64,000 nt of DNA, taken from positions 21,919,867-21,983,866 of the forward strand of contig OU342630.1 in the NCBI GenBank assembly GCA_910589415.1. The letters are read 5' to 3'. The position numbers were made by a program, and so were the translations under genes. Shown one piece after another: positions 35,679 to 44,921 of the stretch (its first letter is position 1; each line of letters begins with the position of its first letter). The notes below the pieces were generated by a model, which made no database searches, was not told the origin of the DNA, and saw only the letters and a program-made list of their open reading frames with translations. The DNA comes from Malachius bipustulatus. Taxonomy: Eukaryota; Arthropoda; Insecta; Coleoptera; Melyridae.

Positions 35679-35864
35679 ATCGCTTCTCGGCCTTTTGGCT
35701 AAGATCAAAGTGTAGTATCTGTTCTTATCAGCTTAATATCTGATACGCCCCACATGTGGGGCCAGTATATTAATCTTGTTTTTGGGACTGGACAGAGGCT
35801 CGGGGCTTGCTCCACCTCCGTCACGGGTCGGCCCGGTATTGCAGTACCGCCGGGATTGGCCCAC
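35679..35864 (+). ncRNA. U2: U2 spliceosomal snRNA, complete gene
   Basis: It begins ATCGCTTCTCGGCCTTTTGG, with the GTAGTA branch-site recognition sequence at nt 34-39 and stem IIa (ATCAGCTTAATATCTGAT) as in all U2. Stem IIb (GCCCCACATGTGGGGC), stem III (around GCTTGCTCC) and stem IV (CGGTATTGCAGTACCG) follow. Length is 186 nt, the normal size. In stem IV the usual CCTGG/CCAGG pairs are replaced by CCCGG/CCGGG, so pairing is kept. The Sm site reads GTTTTTGG where ATTTTTGG is usual. Nucleotides 40-186 are the same segment that starts the other retrotransposon units here. By the model in the findings, they were brought by the element inserted after nt 39. It may be transcribed, but its function is not certain. 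Confidence 0.92.
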
Positions 35865-35874
35865 TTTTTATCAT

Positions 35875-35890
35875 CAAACAAAAGTGACGT
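35875..35890 (+). promoter_or_regulatory. Possible snRNA 3' box (AAAGTGAC)
   Basis: CAAACAAAAGTGACG lies about 10 nt after the U2 3' end. AAAGTGAC is kept at the same distance in every unit with a U2 segment (44721, 49404, 58914, 63484 region) although the bases around it vary. The placement fits the 3'-end processing signal of snRNA genes. Confidence 0.4.
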
Positions 35891-36686
35891 CTTTAATTAA
35901 TAACACCGTCCCAGTTCCTTAAAGAGAAGCGATTTGAAAAAGTATACTAGTGATGGGACTTGTAGTTCATCCCTACGAACTAGTTCATTCGTTCTCGGTC
36001 ATCGTGACGAACTAGTTCGATGAACTAGTTCATCTAGTTCATCTAGTTCATAAATTTTTCATGCATACATTGCACATGCACAATGCACTAATGCACATGA
36101 ATAAATTGTATTGTAATAAAATAACAAAACATGCGTTGCGTTTTGCGTTATATGAATATTCGTTTAATTTTACAGAGTTACCTTTTAGTTCAATTTTAAT
36201 AAATATATAGGTAAAACGATAAACAAAAAAATGCCAAGATAATTTAATTATTATATTCAATTAAGTAGGTAAGGTCTATATATAAGGTGTAGACAAAATA
36301 TGTGAAATTTTTATTTGAAAATAATGTTTTATTAGTTTTTAAAATTTTTAAATAATATTTTTATTCATATTAATTTAATTATATGAATATAACATATTAA
36401 TATGTACATAAGCTAAAAATTGTATAAAATAAATAAAATCAGTATTAAAAAGTAAATAAAAAAAGTATTCTACCTGTGTAAAATGTTCACAGATTTTTTA
36501 TAGTAATAAAATTAACTAAGTCACTACAACAAAAAGGCAAAAAAATATTTAAATTTTAACAAAAAATGAAAATCATGAGTTATCACATGAAAAATATCTA
36601 TATAGGTAGTTAAATAATAATAATAAAAAAGTACGTCTAACTAAACAATGAAACTATAAATAAAAAACACTTCTTTGATTTCAAAA

Positions 36687-38567
36687 TTACATATTATTGT
36701 TCAAAAAAACCATTTGAGTCAGCTTACTCGATTTTAATTGAGACCTTTTTTTTGTAATTATCTGTCCAGTTTTAGAAAAGATACGTTCACAAGGAACAGA
36801 AGTGGCTGGAATACATAAACGTCTTTTCATATACTTGTATAAGGCGGGATAAACAAATTTCCGTTCATGCCACCAACTTAATGGATCCTGGTTCCTCGGA
36901 ATTATTGGTTCATTTATATATCTGTCAAATTCAATAATTGCCAAAGAACTACAATTCTGTTTATTTACTACCTCGGACACTTCAGAATCGAAAACGCTCC
37001 ATATGTTATCGTTTTTTTTTTCTACTTCAGCAGCTCTCTCTGCTGCTAGTGAAACGCCAGCTTCTACGGTCTTATTAGTATATAGAGCACTTAATTTTTT
37101 TCTTAAGTTGCCCGAGGCATTTTCATATTTTCGAATCTCTTTGAACCCGAATTTCTTAAACCTGGGATCAAGAATTGTAGCTTCGGCAATTATTGAATTA
37201 TCTTCTATGTCCCCGAATCTTTTAAAAAACTGTCCTTGTAATTCCTGCAATATTTCACTCACTATCTTATTATTTTGTGTAGAACTAGTTTGCTGATTCA
37301 AATGATGGTAAATGGCTCTTACAAAAATTAATATTTTTGACAATGTCACACTTTTTTCTGAGCTCATCTCTTCGGTGATGTCTTTGAAAATTTTCAAAAT
37401 ACTCGGTAGTTTTTCCAAAGTACTCCATTCTTCTAAATTTAATTTATTAAGTTCGTTGTGTTCTACAGCTAACGTTGAGATTACGGCATCTTTTATCTGG
37501 ACAAACCTTTCCACCATATCTAATGTGGAGTTCCATCTAGTCACAACGTCTTGCTTCAATTTAATTTCTGGCAAGTTCATTCTCGCTTGAGTTTCTCTAA
37601 GTTTGGCTTGAGAGCTTGAACTTCTTTTAAAATAAGTAACTATATCTTTAACTTTAACTAAAATATCGTCGATTGACTTTGACTTCAATCCATTTTGCAC
37701 CATTAAATTAAGGGTATGGGCAAAACATTTCTGGCCACTCCATCCACCTTTGCGAATTGCGGCTAGCATATTAGCCGCATTATCACTGACCACACAAATT
37801 ACTTTATTTTCAATATTCCATTCACCATATTTTCTTGTTAATATAGAAGCTATATTATCCGCAGTATGCTTTTCGTTGTAGGAAAAACAATCCAGCAAAT
37901 AAGATGACAGCACCAACGATCCATTTTCTTCAATTAAAAAATGCGCCGTGAAAGCCATAAAATTATCGTTGTTTATTGAAGTCCAGGAGTCGGTGGTAAT
38001 TGCTATATGCTCAGCAGCTTCAAGCTTCTTGCTGACTGCATTTTTTTCCCTCTCATAGCACTGCTTCAATAGACTTTCACTGAAAGTTTTCCTGCATGGC
38101 AAATTATACTTGGGGCATAATATTTTTACGAAATCTCTAAAGTGTTGATCTTCAACAATACTAAATGGATAGTATCCTTTAACAACCATTTTCAGCAACT
38201 GCTGGTCCACAACTTTGCTTTGAGAAATGGGTAGGGGTTTCTCTGACCTAAGAAAAAAAGTCAGATCAGATTGAATTTTCTGCTTTTTCGGTTTTGCCGG
38301 GTTAATTCCTTCTTGGTCATCATCGGGGTTGCTAGCTGTTGACGTACTGGGCATGGGCAAGTTATCCAGATTCTCCATATTCATACTCTCCAAATTTTTC
38401 ACACGCTTCAAAGCAATGGTTGGATGCATTTGCTTCATATGTCGGGTTAAGTTACCCACTGACCCACCACGAATTGACAAAATAGATTTGCAATAGGAAC
38501 ACTTAGCTTTTTGATCTTCAGCTTCTTGATAATGATACCAAACATCACTGCGTTTTTTAGACGTCAT
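36687..38567 (-). CDS. hAT transposase with BED zinc finger
   Basis: 626 residues, starting at the ATG complementary to 38565-38567. An N-terminal BED finger (C23, C26, H43, H48 after VWYHYQ) binds DNA. The RNase H-like catalytic region follows, with ITTDSWTSINNDNF and VVSDNAANMLAAIRKGGWSG, and an alpha-helical insertion lies between. The C-terminus is the hATC dimerisation domain: WWHERKFVYPALYKYMKRRL, then IPATSVPCERIFSKTGQI. The length and ZBED-like organisation are typical of animal hAT elements of the Ac/hobo group. The frame is open and both element ends are present, so it could be active. The promoter presumably lies in the GC-richer stretch at 39760-40010. Confidence 0.92.
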   Translation of the reverse strand: MTSKKRSDVWYHYQEAEDQKAKCSYCKSILSIRGGSVGNLTRHMKQMHPTIALKRVKNLESMNMENLDNLPMPSTSTASNPDDDQEGINPAKPKKQKIQSDLTFFLRSEKPLPISQSKVVDQQLLKMVVKGYYPFSIVEDQHFRDFVKILCPKYNLPCRKTFSESLLKQCYEREKNAVSKKLEAAEHIAITTDSWTSINNDNFMAFTAHFLIEENGSLVLSSYLLDCFSYNEKHTADNIASILTRKYGEWNIENKVICVVSDNAANMLAAIRKGGWSGQKCFAHTLNLMVQNGLKSKSIDDILVKVKDIVTYFKRSSSSQAKLRETQARMNLPEIKLKQDVVTRWNSTLDMVERFVQIKDAVISTLAVEHNELNKLNLEEWSTLEKLPSILKIFKDITEEMSSEKSVTLSKILIFVRAIYHHLNQQTSSTQNNKIVSEILQELQGQFFKRFGDIEDNSIIAEATILDPRFKKFGFKEIRKYENASGNLRKKLSALYTNKTVEAGVSLAAERAAEVEKKNDNIWSVFDSEVSEVVNKQNCSSLAIIEFDRYINEPIIPRNQDPLSWWHERKFVYPALYKYMKRRLCIPATSVPCERIFSKTGQIITKKRSQLKSSKLTQMVFLNNNM

Positions 38568-39470
38568 TTTAAGGTAGGTAATAAGTAAAATTAAGGAAAA
38601 ATTAATTAAATTATTTACCTATTATTATTTATTATATAATTATTATTAATTATATAAATTTAATTAGGCAGGCAATCAAAAAATGAAAAAAATCTATAAA
38701 CTTAACAACACAATAACACTTTTCTTTTAAACACTTAAAACTTAATAAAAACAAAAAATTAATAAAAACAAAACTTAATAAACACGCGACAAAATCAGCA
38801 ATTTAACTTTAGTATCGATATGTTAACTCTCAGCTCTCACGTCCTTCTTTAGCGATAGAATTGAGATAACTAAATTACAAAACTACCATTCCAAGATTTC
38901 AAAGTAAATTTTTCTTTTAGTGGCGTAGCCACATAAGTATGGGTTACTAGGGGTCAGAACCCTTCCCATAGACAATGTGATGATAATTTTTCAAGTTTTT
39001 TTTGTAAGAATTTATAGCTACACTAAAAATTGTGTGTTATTTTTATACTCCAGATCCAGACCCTAGCTAACATTTCACCACTTCAAACTACTATTCTTGT
39101 AATACAAATCATGATGAAACAGATTATGGAATAAGCACCTATACATGTTTATGGTTTGAGGCACAAAAGGGCTGAGATGGACAATGAGGGAGTAGCAATA
39201 AAAATGTCTAGCTGGAATAACATAATTACCTAATTCTCACATCTGGCTGTTGGTCCAGAAGCCGAAGGCAAATACAACCAGAAATTCTCAAACACATCTA
39301 TTCTCTAATTTATGTGACATACCTACTCCAGTATTATTTTTATTAGTTAGTTTAATTTTCAAATACCTACTTTTTAGGACTCCTGACTGAGACTGACTGA
39401 GCAAATCAATTGTCTAGAATTAAAACAATTCTATTATTTATTTGTATTACATATTACTTATCTCTTTTAC

Positions 39471-39617
39471 GCCCGTATTCACAAACGATAATTTTCTAAA
39501 TAATTACGTAATCAATTATCCCCATCTCATTCTATTGCAAAAAAACTGCATATCTCCATCTCACTCATTTAAATAATTACGTAATTATTTAGGAAATTAT
39601 CGTTTGTGAATACGGGC
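39471..39617. mobile_element. 147-bp MITE nested in the hAT element
   Basis: Near-perfect palindrome with ends GCCCGTATTCACAAACGATA and its complement. The arms are about 42 bp and contain ATAATTACGTAAT. It lies upstream of the transposase start. Confidence 0.75.
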
Positions 39618-40105
39618 ATTTTTTATACTCTAAAATTTTATGTTGAAAATAGAAAGTTATTTCCAAACAATCTGTGTTGTATATTTTATTGTATTCCTAG
39701 TTCTAGTTCCCGTAGGTACTTCTTGTCATAGTTTGGTTAATTTGTTAGTTCATAATTCATATTTCCCGTCCCGTCGGCCGTCGGATCGGATCTCGGTCTC
39801 GACTCTCGACTCGAGAGCGAGAGCAGAGCACGCTCACGGCACACGGCTCACGCTGTGGCCTGTGGCTGTCCGTGTCCGAGAACGAACGAGAACCGAGGAT
39901 CCGTCAGAGACCGACACCGACAAGTGCGAAGCGAAGTGCCGGTCGAGAACGAGAACGAAAACAAAGAATGAAAGAATGAACTAGATGAACTAGTGACCGA
40001 CCGATTTCGGGATCCGAGACCTAGTTCAGTACGCTCACTACCATGACTAGTTCACACGAACTAGTTCGTTCACGAACTACACATCGCTAAAGTATACAAC
40101 GGGCC

Positions 40106-40135
40106 AGAAACTCCACGACAAAATTCGGAGTTTCT
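40106..40135 (+). other. 5' UTR hairpin, unit 1
   Basis: AGAAACTCC and GGAGTTTCT form a 9-bp stem with a 12-nt loop. The same hairpin occurs in every unit (44799-44828, 49481-49512, 54285-54314, 58991-59022, 63556-63585). Unit 6 shows a compensating A-T to G-C change. It is likely an RNA structure of the element. Confidence 0.7.
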
Positions 40136-40237
40136 GAATTTTCAATACCACGCCCCATAAGACGGACCAGCTGCACTCACCTGCAGACCTACCTGCTTCA
40201 CCAGTGACCAGTGCCAGTCAATCAGTCAACATCAACA

Positions 40238-43200
40238 ATGAGCGACCGGGAGGACGACGAAGACGAAGACCAGCAGCAGGACGGGGCCGGCAACTTATCA
40301 ACGGGCGATAGCGGTGAGTACCTGCTGAGATATCCGCTATCGGCCTCGTTTCAGTGCTCGGTTTGCATGCCTGTCGAAAGAACTTACAAACGACATGGAG
40401 ATTTATCGAAGCACGTACGCAGATACCATCTTAAAATTATTAAATTTCAATGCCGGGGATGCGACCTGCTTTTCGACACAATAAAGGCATGCAAACTCCA
40501 TCAAAGCCGAGCACTGAATTGTAAGAACCTCGAGGCCTCACCTGCACCCGTGCCCCCGCCCGGTCCACCGGGAGCACTTAGAATGCGCCGGCCGGCATAT
40601 CATCGTCGCCGGCCTGGCTCCCCGGAGGTGACCGCCACTGCTCCTCCGCATGTTCCCGGCCCGGAGGACGTGGGGTTGCCAGCAGACGAGCGTCCTCCCG
40701 CTTCACCGCTGACACCAGCCGAAGAGGGGCTGCCAATCACGATTGTCACGGCGGCCGTCGTCCACCAGCGGCCAGAATCACCCCAGAGGCGGCGTCTCCG
40801 ACCACGCGTTCCGGCCGGTGCGCCCCTCGACGACATGGCAGCCCCCGAGTCACCCGAAGAAGCCCCCGCATCCCCCGACGCAGCATTCGGCACGCCACCC
40901 GACCATCTGGGTGGCCTCGCCTCGCCATTGGGACCACGGCGACCGCAACAGCTCTTCCCGGCCCGGCAGCCCGACCAGGATGACATCATCGTCGTGCCCT
41001 CCCCCGCAGCACCCTCCGGGGCGCCACCATCACGTCCCACTACGCCCCCCGCGCCATCAAGGGAGGCAGCTGCCCCCACCTCGCCGCCGTCTAGCCTCCG
41101 GAACGACCTCGTGGAGCCTACCCCTTCTGCTCCAGAGGAAAACCTGCCGGAGGAGAACGCTGGTCAGCGGCGATGGGTGCCACGTTTCCGGCAGCTCGAC
41201 AACATCGAGGACTTCGAGGTCGCCCTGGAGGAGCTGATGAACACAGTCAGGGAGGCGGCGCGCGGTCGCGGAGATCGGCGAGGAGATGCACGGCGGCAGT
41301 CACAACAACAGCCGCCGCCGCCCCCGCCACAACAGCATCCCCGACCTCCACGAGAGCCGAATCACCGCGCGCCGCCGGCGAGAGACCAACGACGCCGACG
41401 GACACCACGCTACGACGCCCAGGCGGCGTCGAGAATCCAGAAAATGTACCGCCGGGATAGACCACGCGCGTTCAGGGAAGTAGCGGAGGGTAACTCCCCA
41501 TATTGTAATGTCTCGGGCGGTCAATTGTATGATCATTTTTGCAGGGTTTACAGCGGCGAGGGAGGAGTCGAGGAGCCAGTGATTTCCACCGATGTCCCGG
41601 CACCCCAGCCTGCACCAGCCGACGACCGAGACCCCCTGTCTGCCCCATTTACTCCTGCCGAAGTCTGGGCCCGACTGCGATTCTGCAATAATAACGCCCC
41701 CGGCCCGGACGAAATCAGGTACGGAGTATGGAAGTTCGTGGATCCGGGAGCCAGGATCCTGAGCTCCATCTACAACACCGTGCACCGATTGGGGCACATA
41801 CCCAGACAGTGGGGCAGGTCGAAAACGGTGCTGATTTACAAGAAGGGCGATCGGAGTGCCGTGGAGAACTGGCGCCCGATCGCTCTCAGCAGCACCATCG
41901 CAAAGTTGTACGCCTCCGTACAGGCCCGTCGTTTGGGAGAGTGGGCTGATCGACATGGCAGGATCTCTAAACACCAAAAGGGATTCATGCCTGTCGACGG
42001 CTGTGCGGAACACAACTTCATCCTTCAGGCGGCCATAACAGAGGCCAAACGAACGCGGAGGTCCTGCTACGTGGCGTGGCTGGACCTGACCAATGCGTTC
42101 GGATCGATCCCGCACAGCACCATTTATCGCTCGCTCTCCTGGGCCGGCTTGGCTCCCGCCTCCATTGAACTGGTGCGGAGGCTGTACACCAACAACACCA
42201 CGGCGATACGGTGCAGGGAGGGAACGACGGAGGAAATACCCATCCTATCTGGAGTCCGGCAGGGGTGCCCCCTCTCGCCGATCATCTTTAACCTGGCCCT
42301 TGAGCCGCTCCTGCGGGCGGTCCACTCCTTGGATGTGGGCTGTCCCGTTGCATCGGAGCGTTTCGGCGTCTTGGCATACGCCGATGACCTTGCGCTTCTC
42401 GCCAGGACTCCAGAGGGCCTCCAGACGGCCTTGGACACGGCGTGCCGTCTGGCACGTGCGGCCGGCCTCCGTTTCAACCCCCGAAAATGTGCCACGCTCC
42501 ACGTAGATGGTGTCCACAGGGATGCCGCCCCGACCACGTTCCAATTGTCCGGGACGCAATTACGCGCCCTGGACCGGAACGGGGTCTACGACCATCTCGG
42601 CATCCCCACCGGCGTCCACACAGCCCCGTCGGCCTTGGGAGTTTTAGAGAAAATGTCTGCCTGGACGTCCAGGATTGATGAATCACTCCTGGCCCCCTGG
42701 CAGAAGTTCGACGCCGTTAACACTTTCGTGTTACCTTCGGTGTCCTTCCATCTGCGTAACGGCGTCGTTCCCAAGGCCGCCCTCAACGACTTCGATAAGA
42801 CCCTGAAGCGTTGTGGGAAACGGTGGCTGAGCCTCCCGCAGCGAGCGAGCGTCGAGCCGCTTTATATGTCCTGCCGTGCAGGGGGAATGGGCCTGACCCC
42901 GCTGGGCCAACTGGCGGACATATGCGCTGTGGCGCATGGTCATTCCTTGCTCAACTCACCACATCTGGGTGAGTTGTGCCGGCGGATGCTGCGGGGGGTG
43001 GTTAGTCGGAGAATCCGACGACCAGCGGAGCCGAGAGATGTGGCCGGCTTCCTCAACGGGGAAATGAGTGGCGACTTCATGAACGAGACGACGGACCCCA
43101 CCAACACCTGGTCCCGTCTCAGAGTCGCCACCAAAAAGCTCAAAACCAAGCTGGGCCTCGGATGGGTTGCAGCCGAGGGAGACGGCGTTCAGCTCCAGCT

Positions 43201-44020
43201 GAACGGGTCGCCGCTAAAGACCGGCGGCGTCGAGACCGCGCTAAGAGCTGCGCTGCGGGAGTTCTTCCGACAGCGACTCTTGGATAAACCAGACCAGGGC
43301 AAAGTGTTTAGCGTTACCAGCGCCACCACTCCGCCAAACCATTTCATGCGGGGTGGCGCATTTACGCGCTTTGCTGACTGGCGGTTTATCCACCGCGCCC
43401 GTCTCGGCTGCGTCCCCCTCAATAACGTGGCCAAGCGCTATCGACACCACCGCGCTGGCCACACCGAGGCCTGCAGGCGCTGCGGCTACGCGCAGGAAAC
43501 GTTGCCGCACGTCCTGTGCCATTGTCCCCCCAACTTTAGAGCCGCCACCCTACGCCATGACGCCATCCTCGGGCGCCTGAGCAAGGCTATGCGGGTCCCG
43601 GCCGGAGCGGAGGTCAGGGTCAACCGGACCGTGCCGGGTTGCGGGGAAAATCTCCGACCCGACCTGGTGGTCCTCGACCCTGTCCAGAAGCAGGCCATAA
43701 TCGTTGACGTTACTGTCCCCTTTGAAAACGGATACGCCGCATTTATTGCGGCGCGCCGTGAGAAGCGGGACAAGTACGCAAACATCGCCGACCACCTGCG
43801 AACCCAGGGCTACCAAGTTCATCTCGATGCTTTCATCGTCGGTGCCCTGGGTGGTTGGGACCCCGCAAATGAGCTCGTGCTCACCCGGCTTGGTATCGGG
43901 TGGCGTTACTCGAGATTGATGAGGAAGCTCATGGCCTCGGACACCATAAAGTGGAGCAGGGACATCTATGTGGAACATATCACTGGCCGACGACAATACC
44001 CGGAGCCGCAGGGGGTGTAG
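40238..44020 (+). CDS. Retrotransposon polyprotein, lineage A: zinc fingers, RT, restriction-like endonuclease
   Basis: 1260 residues from the ATG at 40238. An acidic N-terminus is followed by two zinc fingers: C40-x2-C43 with HVRRYH, and CRGCDLLFD with a CCHC-like end at about residue 96. A Pro/Arg-rich linker spans roughly residues 100-390. The reverse transcriptase (about 470-760) shows NWRPIALSSTIAKLYAS, D616 in WLDLTNAFGS, GVRQGCPLSPIIF and YADD at 714-717. Near the C-terminus are a CCHC knuckle (C1079, C1082, H1091, C1096) and a restriction-like endonuclease (RPD with D1142, then D1157 in IVDVTVPFEN). The layout is that of R2/NeSL-type elements, which nick the target and prime reverse transcription there. 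All motifs are intact. Confidence 0.9.
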   Translation: MSDREDDEDEDQQQDGAGNLSTGDSGEYLLRYPLSASFQCSVCMPVERTYKRHGDLSKHVRRYHLKIIKFQCRGCDLLFDTIKACKLHQSRALNCKNLEASPAPVPPPGPPGALRMRRPAYHRRRPGSPEVTATAPPHVPGPEDVGLPADERPPASPLTPAEEGLPITIVTAAVVHQRPESPQRRRLRPRVPAGAPLDDMAAPESPEEAPASPDAAFGTPPDHLGGLASPLGPRRPQQLFPARQPDQDDIIVVPSPAAPSGAPPSRPTTPPAPSREAAAPTSPPSSLRNDLVEPTPSAPEENLPEENAGQRRWVPRFRQLDNIEDFEVALEELMNTVREAARGRGDRRGDARRQSQQQPPPPPPQQHPRPPREPNHRAPPARDQRRRRTPRYDAQAASRIQKMYRRDRPRAFREVAEGNSPYCNVSGGQLYDHFCRVYSGEGGVEEPVISTDVPAPQPAPADDRDPLSAPFTPAEVWARLRFCNNNAPGPDEIRYGVWKFVDPGARILSSIYNTVHRLGHIPRQWGRSKTVLIYKKGDRSAVENWRPIALSSTIAKLYASVQARRLGEWADRHGRISKHQKGFMPVDGCAEHNFILQAAITEAKRTRRSCYVAWLDLTNAFGSIPHSTIYRSLSWAGLAPASIELVRRLYTNNTTAIRCREGTTEEIPILSGVRQGCPLSPIIFNLALEPLLRAVHSLDVGCPVASERFGVLAYADDLALLARTPEGLQTALDTACRLARAAGLRFNPRKCATLHVDGVHRDAAPTTFQLSGTQLRALDRNGVYDHLGIPTGVHTAPSALGVLEKMSAWTSRIDESLLAPWQKFDAVNTFVLPSVSFHLRNGVVPKAALNDFDKTLKRCGKRWLSLPQRASVEPLYMSCRAGGMGLTPLGQLADICAVAHGHSLLNSPHLGELCRRMLRGVVSRRIRRPAEPRDVAGFLNGEMSGDFMNETTDPTNTWSRLRVATKKLKTKLGLGWVAAEGDGVQLQLNGSPLKTGGVETALRAALREFFRQRLLDKPDQGKVFSVTSATTPPNHFMRGGAFTRFADWRFIHRARLGCVPLNNVAKRYRHHRAGHTEACRRCGYAQETLPHVLCHCPPNFRAATLRHDAILGRLSKAMRVPAGAEVRVNRTVPGCGENLRPDLVVLDPVQKQAIIVDVTVPFENGYAAFIAARREKRDKYANIADHLRTQGYQVHLDAFIVGALGGWDPANELVLTRLGIGWRYSRLMRKLMASDTIKWSRDIYVEHITGRRQYPEPQGV

Positions 44021-44560
44021 ACGTACATTGGCCGCCCGAGACGAAGGGGGTGCCGATCTCTTTTAAATTTATTGTGTGGTGTGATTTATTTGGTGCTGTA
44101 GTGTCTGTTTTATATTTTTATGCTATTATATTATGATTCAGATTACCTGTTATATGTATCCAAACCCCATTTTAATTTTATCACGCGCTTGTACTGATTG
44201 TTGTTATTTTATTTATACTTATACATTTTTATCTCTACACTTTTATATAATTTTAACCTGAACAACAGTGCTGTGATATTTATTTACTGAACTTTAATCT
44301 GTGATATTATTTATAACATCTTTACCTAGTCGTTTTAATTAAATGTCTTTATATTTTTAACTGTGCTGTGCTTTATGTATTTTAACTACTCTGTATATGT
44401 AATATATTATTTTTTTAGACTAGGCTAGGTAATGTATTAATTAAGTTCTGTGCAATATTTAAGTCTCACATGTAAATAACCACCCCATAGGGGCCAAATA
44501 TTTGTATTTAATTAAGGATACTATACTGTGTATGCAAAATAATTTGCTAATAAAGGTTAA

Positions 44561-44707
44561 TCTGTTCTTATCAGCTTAATATCTGATACGCCCCACATGT
44601 GGGGCCAGTATATTAATCTTGTTTTTGGGACTGGACAGAGGCTCGGGGCTTGCTCCACCTCCGTCACGGGTCGGCCCGGTATTGCAGTACCGCCGGGATT
44701 GGCCCAC
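44561..44707 (+). pseudogene. U2 snRNA nt 40-186, start of unit 2
   Basis: 147 nt identical to the matching part of the complete U2 gene at 35679-35864. It lacks U2 nt 1-39 and a promoter, so it is not a gene by itself. Confidence 0.95.
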
Positions 44708-44766
44708 TTTTTATCATCAAACAAAAGTGACGTCTTTAATTAATAACACCGTCCCAGTTCCTTAAA

Positions 44767-44776
44767 GAGAAGCGAT
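44767..44776 (+). other. 10-nt antisense match to the U2 5' end
   Basis: GAGAAGCGAT is the exact reverse complement of U2 nt 1-10. It also occurs at 35924-35933 and 54253-54262. At 49449-49458 and 58959-58968 it is shifted by one base, and at 63528-63537 it carries one G-U change. Confidence 0.7.
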
Positions 44777-44921
44777 TTGAAAAAGTATACAACGGGCCAG
44801 AAACTCCACGACAAAATTCGGAGTTTCTGAATTTTCAATACCACGCCCCATAAGACGGACCAGCTGCACTCACCTGCAGACCTACCTGCTTCACCAGTGA
44901 CCAGTGCCAGTCAATCAGTCA

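Larger units (their letters stand above)
35948..40089 (-). mobile_element. Complete hAT DNA transposon
   Basis: The ends are TAGTGATGGGA and, inverted, TAGCGATGTGT. An exact 8-bp duplication, AAGTATAC, flanks it at 35940-35947 and 40090-40097. The empty site is visible in unit 2 (around 44783). The subterminal regions carry many copies of the palindrome GAACTAGTTC and of CTAGTTCAT, likely transposase binding sites. It separates the U2 gene from the ORF of unit 1. Confidence 0.93.
35718..44560 (+). mobile_element. U2-targeting non-LTR element, unit 1 (lineage A)
   Basis: It starts with U2 nt 40-186, then a spacer/5' UTR, the ORF 40238-44020 and a 540-bp 3' UTR ending AATAAAGGTTAA. The next U2 segment begins at 44561. 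Without the hAT insertion and its duplicated 8 bp the unit is 4693 bp. Target, endonuclease type and single ORF fit the elements described as Utopia; the name is assigned on that basis only. Confidence 0.85.

Noticed and set aside
35718..35800. HDV-like ribozyme starting at the insertion point
   Set aside because: TCTGTTC after the junction can pair with GGACAGA in U2, but the spacing and the remaining HDV core (P1.1, catalytic C, P2) could not be matched. The pairing lies inside normal U2 structure.
41300..42115. 271-aa minus-strand ORF and dozens of similar frames opposite the retroelement ORFs
   Set aside because: They are shadows of a GC-rich coding strand. They repeat identically in every unit and show no domain.
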